DNA of 8,671 nt. Origin: CG2-30-68-42 sp037440385. Lineage in GTDB: Bacteria > Pseudomonadota > Gammaproteobacteria > Burkholderiales > Rhodocyclaceae. The stretch is taken from positions 1 through 8,671 of the forward strand of contig JBBIUI010000091.1 in the NCBI GenBank assembly GCA_037440385.1, written 5' to 3'. This document shows positions 6,372 to 8,671 of the stretch, one piece after another; positions within the stretch are counted from its first letter, which is position 1, and every line of letters starts with the position of its first letter. Position numbers and translations under genes: made by a program. The notes beneath the pieces were generated by a model that worked only from the letters and a program-made list of their open reading frames with translations, searched no databases and was not told where the DNA came from.

Positions 6372-8330
6372 TTATCCCGGATTTTCGGCCGCACGCACAC
6401 CGGCGGCCGGCTCCGCACTGACCTGCAACGCCATCGCGCGCGCCGACACGGCGAATGCGTCGGAGAAGCACATGCCTTCCTCCGCGCCCTGCCCGCGCAG
6501 TTTCGGCAGCACGGCCTCGACCATCTTCACCGAGCCGCAGGCATAGATCTCGTTGCCGGCCAGGCTCGGGAAGTCCTGCAGGATCGCCTCATGCACGAGG
6601 CCGGTACGCCCTTGCCATTCGTCCTCCGGCACGGCCTCGGACAGGACCGGAATGAAATGGAAGTTGTCGTGCTCGCGTGCCCAGCCCTCGGGCAGTTCGG
6701 CCGCGTACAGGTCGCGACGCTTGCGCACGCCCCAGTAAAGATACATCGGACGCCGGACGCCGCGATGGAAGGCGTCCTCCACCATGCTCTTGACCGGAGC
6801 GAAACCGGTCGCGCCCGCGACGAAGATGATCGGCCGCTCGGACTCGCGCAGCACGAAGTCGCCCATCGGGCCTTCGATGCGGATCTCGTCGCCCTCCTTC
6901 ATCTTCTCGAACACGTGGGTGGTGAAACGCCCGCCCGGCACCAGCCGGATGTGCAGCTCGATCGGCCCCTCCTGGTGCGGCGGGGTCGCGAACGAGAACG
7001 GGCGGCGGGAGCCGTCCTCGAGCAGCACGTTGATGTACTGGCCGGCCTTGAACGGAACCTTCACCCCTTCGGACAGCGCGATGCGCACGCGCATGACATC
7101 GTGCGCGAGCCGCGTGAGCTGCGCCACCCGCCCACGGTACTCGCGCACCGGCACACGCGAGAGAACCTTCGAGGGAACGTACTCGATCTCGACGTCCCCG
7201 ATCGGGCTCGCGCAGCACATCAGCACCTTGCCGAGCGCGCGCTCCGCGGCGCTCAGCGCATCGGGCTGGTAGGTGCCCGGATCGACCCGCCCGACGAGCA
7301 CGGTGCACTTGCATGCGCCACAGCCGCCGTTGCGGCAATCGAAGGGAAGATCGATGCCGTGGCGCAGGCCCGCGTCCAGGATCGTCTCGGTCGGCCGGGC
7401 GGCGATGGTCACGTTGTCCGGATGTACCGTGATGTGCAGCTCATGCGGGGCGCCGCGCCGGAACCGGGGCGGCAGCCAGGGCGTCAGGAACAGCAGGAAG
7501 GTCACGCCCCAGCACAGATACCACACCTTCCAGGGATCCCATTCGTAGATCAACGCATACACCGGCAGCAGGATCCAGTCATAGTCGAGATCGCGCGGCA
7601 CGACGTCGAGATTCGCTTCTCCGCCCACGCTGACCACCGGCCGCAGCAGCGCGAGCGCGACGAAGGTCAGCGTCAGCGCCAGCGCGATCGGCCGCGGCGG
7701 ATTGATGTGCGCGCGCGGCACCCGCTGCACGTGGACCCACATGATCACCACCATCATGAACGGTGCGCCGAGATGGATGAACGCGAGCAGCGTGAACAGC
7801 CGGCTGTTGACCGCGCCCTCGCTGATGAAGTTGCGGATCAGGCTGCCGCGAAACATCGGCAGCACGTCGAACCACTCCGCGGTCGCCACGGTGACGAACT
7901 GCGCGAGCTTGTCCCACACCAGCATGAAGCCGTTGACGCCGGTGATGTAGGCCATCCAGATCAGGATCACGCCGGTGCCCCACGAGAACCAGCGAAAGCC
8001 CCGGTAGCGGTCGTAGGCGAAATGGCGCGTCAGGTGCAGCAGCATCGTCAGCACCATGCCGTCGGACGCATAGCGGTGAATGCTGCGCAGGATGCCGCCT
8101 GCCCACCACTGTCGATGCGTGATCGCCTCGACCGACTCGAACGCGTCATGCACGCCGGTGTCGGCGAACATGTACAGGTAGATGCCGCTCGCGGCGACGA
8201 GCCAGAACTGCCAGAAGGTGATCGTGCCCAGGTGATAGAGCGGGTTGAGCTTGTCGCCGAAGGCCGCGTTGAACACCGCCTCGGCGTGCATGAACAGCCA
8301 TCGCAACCATTTCTGCAGCAGTTTCGTCAT
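6372..8330 (-). CDS. Cytochrome b / 2Fe-2S ferredoxin / FAD-NAD(P)H reductase fusion protein
   Basis: This 652-residue protein probably moves electrons between cytosolic NAD(P)H and membrane quinone or another partner. Residues 1-290 are cytochrome b-like with about six helices (36-56, 88-104, 117-138, 178-200, 214-231, 268-286). Haem ligand pairs H85/H99 and H186/H200 are both 14 apart, as in bc1 cytochrome b. Positive loops at 101-114, 203-213 and 289-292 put the C-terminus in the cytoplasm. Residues 296-385 are a plant-type ferredoxin (C332, C337, C340, C372). Residues 396-630 are a ferredoxin-reductase-like module: FAD motif RPFS (443-446), GGRFTTHVF, NAD(P) motif VAGATGFAP (504-512), ACGS (597-600) and CFSDAF (621-626). 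This half resembles the CDP-6-deoxy-glucoseen reductase family. The PEWY quinol motif is replaced by YDWI (250-253). It starts at ATG 8330, with AGGGGA 10 nt upstream, 3 nt after the small upstream gene. Confidence 0.9.
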   Translation of the reverse strand: MTKLLQKWLRWLFMHAEAVFNAAFGDKLNPLYHLGTITFWQFWLVAASGIYLYMFADTGVHDAFESVEAITHRQWWAGGILRSIHRYASDGMVLTMLLHLTRHFAYDRYRGFRWFSWGTGVILIWMAYITGVNGFMLVWDKLAQFVTVATAEWFDVLPMFRGSLIRNFISEGAVNSRLFTLLAFIHLGAPFMMVVIMWVHVQRVPRAHINPPRPIALALTLTFVALALLRPVVSVGGEANLDVVPRDLDYDWILLPVYALIYEWDPWKVWYLCWGVTFLLFLTPWLPPRFRRGAPHELHITVHPDNVTIAARPTETILDAGLRHGIDLPFDCRNGGCGACKCTVLVGRVDPGTYQPDALSAAERALGKVLMCCASPIGDVEIEYVPSKVLSRVPVREYRGRVAQLTRLAHDVMRVRIALSEGVKVPFKAGQYINVLLEDGSRRPFSFATPPHQEGPIELHIRLVPGGRFTTHVFEKMKEGDEIRIEGPMGDFVLRESERPIIFVAGATGFAPVKSMVEDAFHRGVRRPMYLYWGVRKRRDLYAAELPEGWAREHDNFHFIPVLSEAVPEDEWQGRTGLVHEAILQDFPSLAGNEIYACGSVKMVEAVLPKLRGQGAEEGMCFSDAFAVSARAMALQVSAEPAAGVRAAENPG

Positions 8331-8333
8331 CGT

Positions 8334-8610
8334 CTATTCGTCCCCTTCCGGAAGGTAGTCAGCGGCGCGGGGGCGTTCCATGATCTGAATCAAGCCGGGG
8401 ATCGCCTGCGCGCGCCGCCGCATCGTGAGGGCCTTGCACGAGGACCCGAACCGGCTCGCCGATGGGGCCGGCGGAAACCGATTTCGATCCGAAGGCGCAG
8501 CCATCGCACGGAATGGCGCGCCGCGGCCATGGTGATGGCATGACCGGCGCGGCGCCGCGGCCGGGCGCGACGACGACGGTGGGATTCATTTTCGATTTTT
8601 TGGCAGGCAT
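8334..8610 (-). CDS. Small CxxC protein gene, apparently frameshifted
   Basis: I do not recognise this gene. It starts at ATG 8610 with a near-ideal Shine-Dalgarno, AGGAG (8617-8621), 6 nt upstream. In that frame it reads MPAKKSKMNPTVVV, then IPCDGCAFGSKS with a CxxC (C35, C38), and would stop at 8359 after 83 residues. From about 8439 the GC-rich third-base pattern fades in this frame. It appears in the +1 frame, which reads CKALTMRRRAQAIPGLIQ and then IMERPRAADYLPEGDE, and stops at 8334, 3 nt before the cytochrome b fusion start. Joining the two frames gives about 91 residues with one extra base. This could be a sequencing error, a real mutation, programmed frameshifting, or two small genes. 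The second frame alone has an ATG at 8504 (56 residues) but no good RBS there. The function may be linked to the downstream redox enzyme. Confidence 0.55.
8344..8355. repeat. 12-bp perfect palindrome before the cytochrome b fusion start
   Basis: CCTTCCGGAAGG is its own reverse complement. It lies 14 nt upstream of the fusion gene ATG, and its near arm contains the GGAAGG part of the ribosome binding site. It could be a regulator site or a small RNA structure affecting initiation; it also encodes LPE at the end of the upstream small gene. Confidence 0.4.
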
Positions 8611-8654
8611 AGTCCACTCCTCAGTATCGGAATCAGATAGGGCGCAAAAATCCA

Positions 8655-8671
8655 GGTTTCTGCCAGAAACC
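8655..8671. promoter_or_regulatory. Perfect inverted repeat upstream of the small CxxC gene
   Basis: GGTTTCTG and CAGAAACC are perfect 8-bp arms around a single base, 44 nt upstream of the ATG at 8610. It may be an operator for the redox operon. Read on the minus strand it is followed 4 nt later by TTTTT, so it could also be an intrinsic terminator for a gene beyond the window (7-bp stem, 3-nt loop). The window ends here, so the two cannot be separated. Confidence 0.45.

Noticed and set aside
6372..7450. Assignment of the reductase half as CDP-6-deoxy-glucoseen reductase (sugar synthesis)
   Set aside because: Only the family resembles it. Fusion to a haem membrane domain and the lack of deoxysugar genes make that substrate unlikely.
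6333..8543. Plus-strand open frame of 736 codons
   Set aside because: It is antisense to the cytochrome b fusion and is His/Arg/Gln-rich with no recognisable domain. It is open only because of GC-rich codon bias on the other strand.
8390..8617. 75-codon minus-strand frame from GTG 8617
   Set aside because: It overlaps the Shine-Dalgarno of the ATG at 8610, is Arg-rich, and does not lead into the downstream gene.

Overview
The window is very GC-rich chromosomal DNA, most likely from a betaproteobacterium (perhaps near the Rhodocyclales; this is inference). The main support is the accA-tilS pair, whose AccA sequence (for example the stretch around residues 31-46) resembles betaproteobacterial AccA as I remember it. 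There are no transposases, phage genes, rRNA genes or CRISPR arrays. The coding regions with a recognisable product share one base-composition style, so most of the window looks like ordinary core chromosome.

Layout from left to right. (1) Bases 1-2259, minus strand: accA (fatty-acid synthesis) is followed by an overlapping tilS (tRNA-Ile lysidine synthetase), which is cut by the left edge. (2) Bases 2462-2797, minus strand: a 111-residue hypothetical protein, transcribed divergently from (3) a DUF1614 membrane protein at 2929-3585, plus strand. (4) Bases 3624-5798, minus strand: corA (Mg2+/Co2+ channel) and a downstream MFS transporter, 21 bp apart and probably one operon. This pair converges on the DUF1614 gene. 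(5) Bases 5799-6286: about 490 bp with no convincing gene. It holds a short tandem repeat that runs into a large imperfect palindrome, plus another hairpin. (6) Bases 6287-6359, minus strand: tRNA-Thr(TGT). (7) Bases 6372-8330, minus strand: a 652-residue fusion of a di-haem cytochrome b membrane domain, a plant-type 2Fe-2S ferredoxin domain and an FAD/NAD(P)H reductase module. (8) Bases 8334-8610, minus strand: a small gene just upstream that has an excellent ribosome binding site and a CxxC motif, but whose coding signal switches frame once. (9) Bases 8655-8671: a perfect inverted repeat at the right edge.

The most interesting part is 6372-8610. The fusion protein could carry electrons between cytosolic NAD(P)H and the membrane quinone pool in a single chain (NAD(P)H, FAD, 2Fe-2S, two b haems, quinone, or the reverse). 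It has six predicted membrane helices, which puts the reductase on the cytoplasmic side. It keeps all four haem-ligand histidines, but the PEWY quinol-site motif of cytochrome b is replaced by YDWI. No Rieske protein or cytochrome c1 gene is visible. The small CxxC gene upstream ends 3 nt before the fusion gene and may be a partner.
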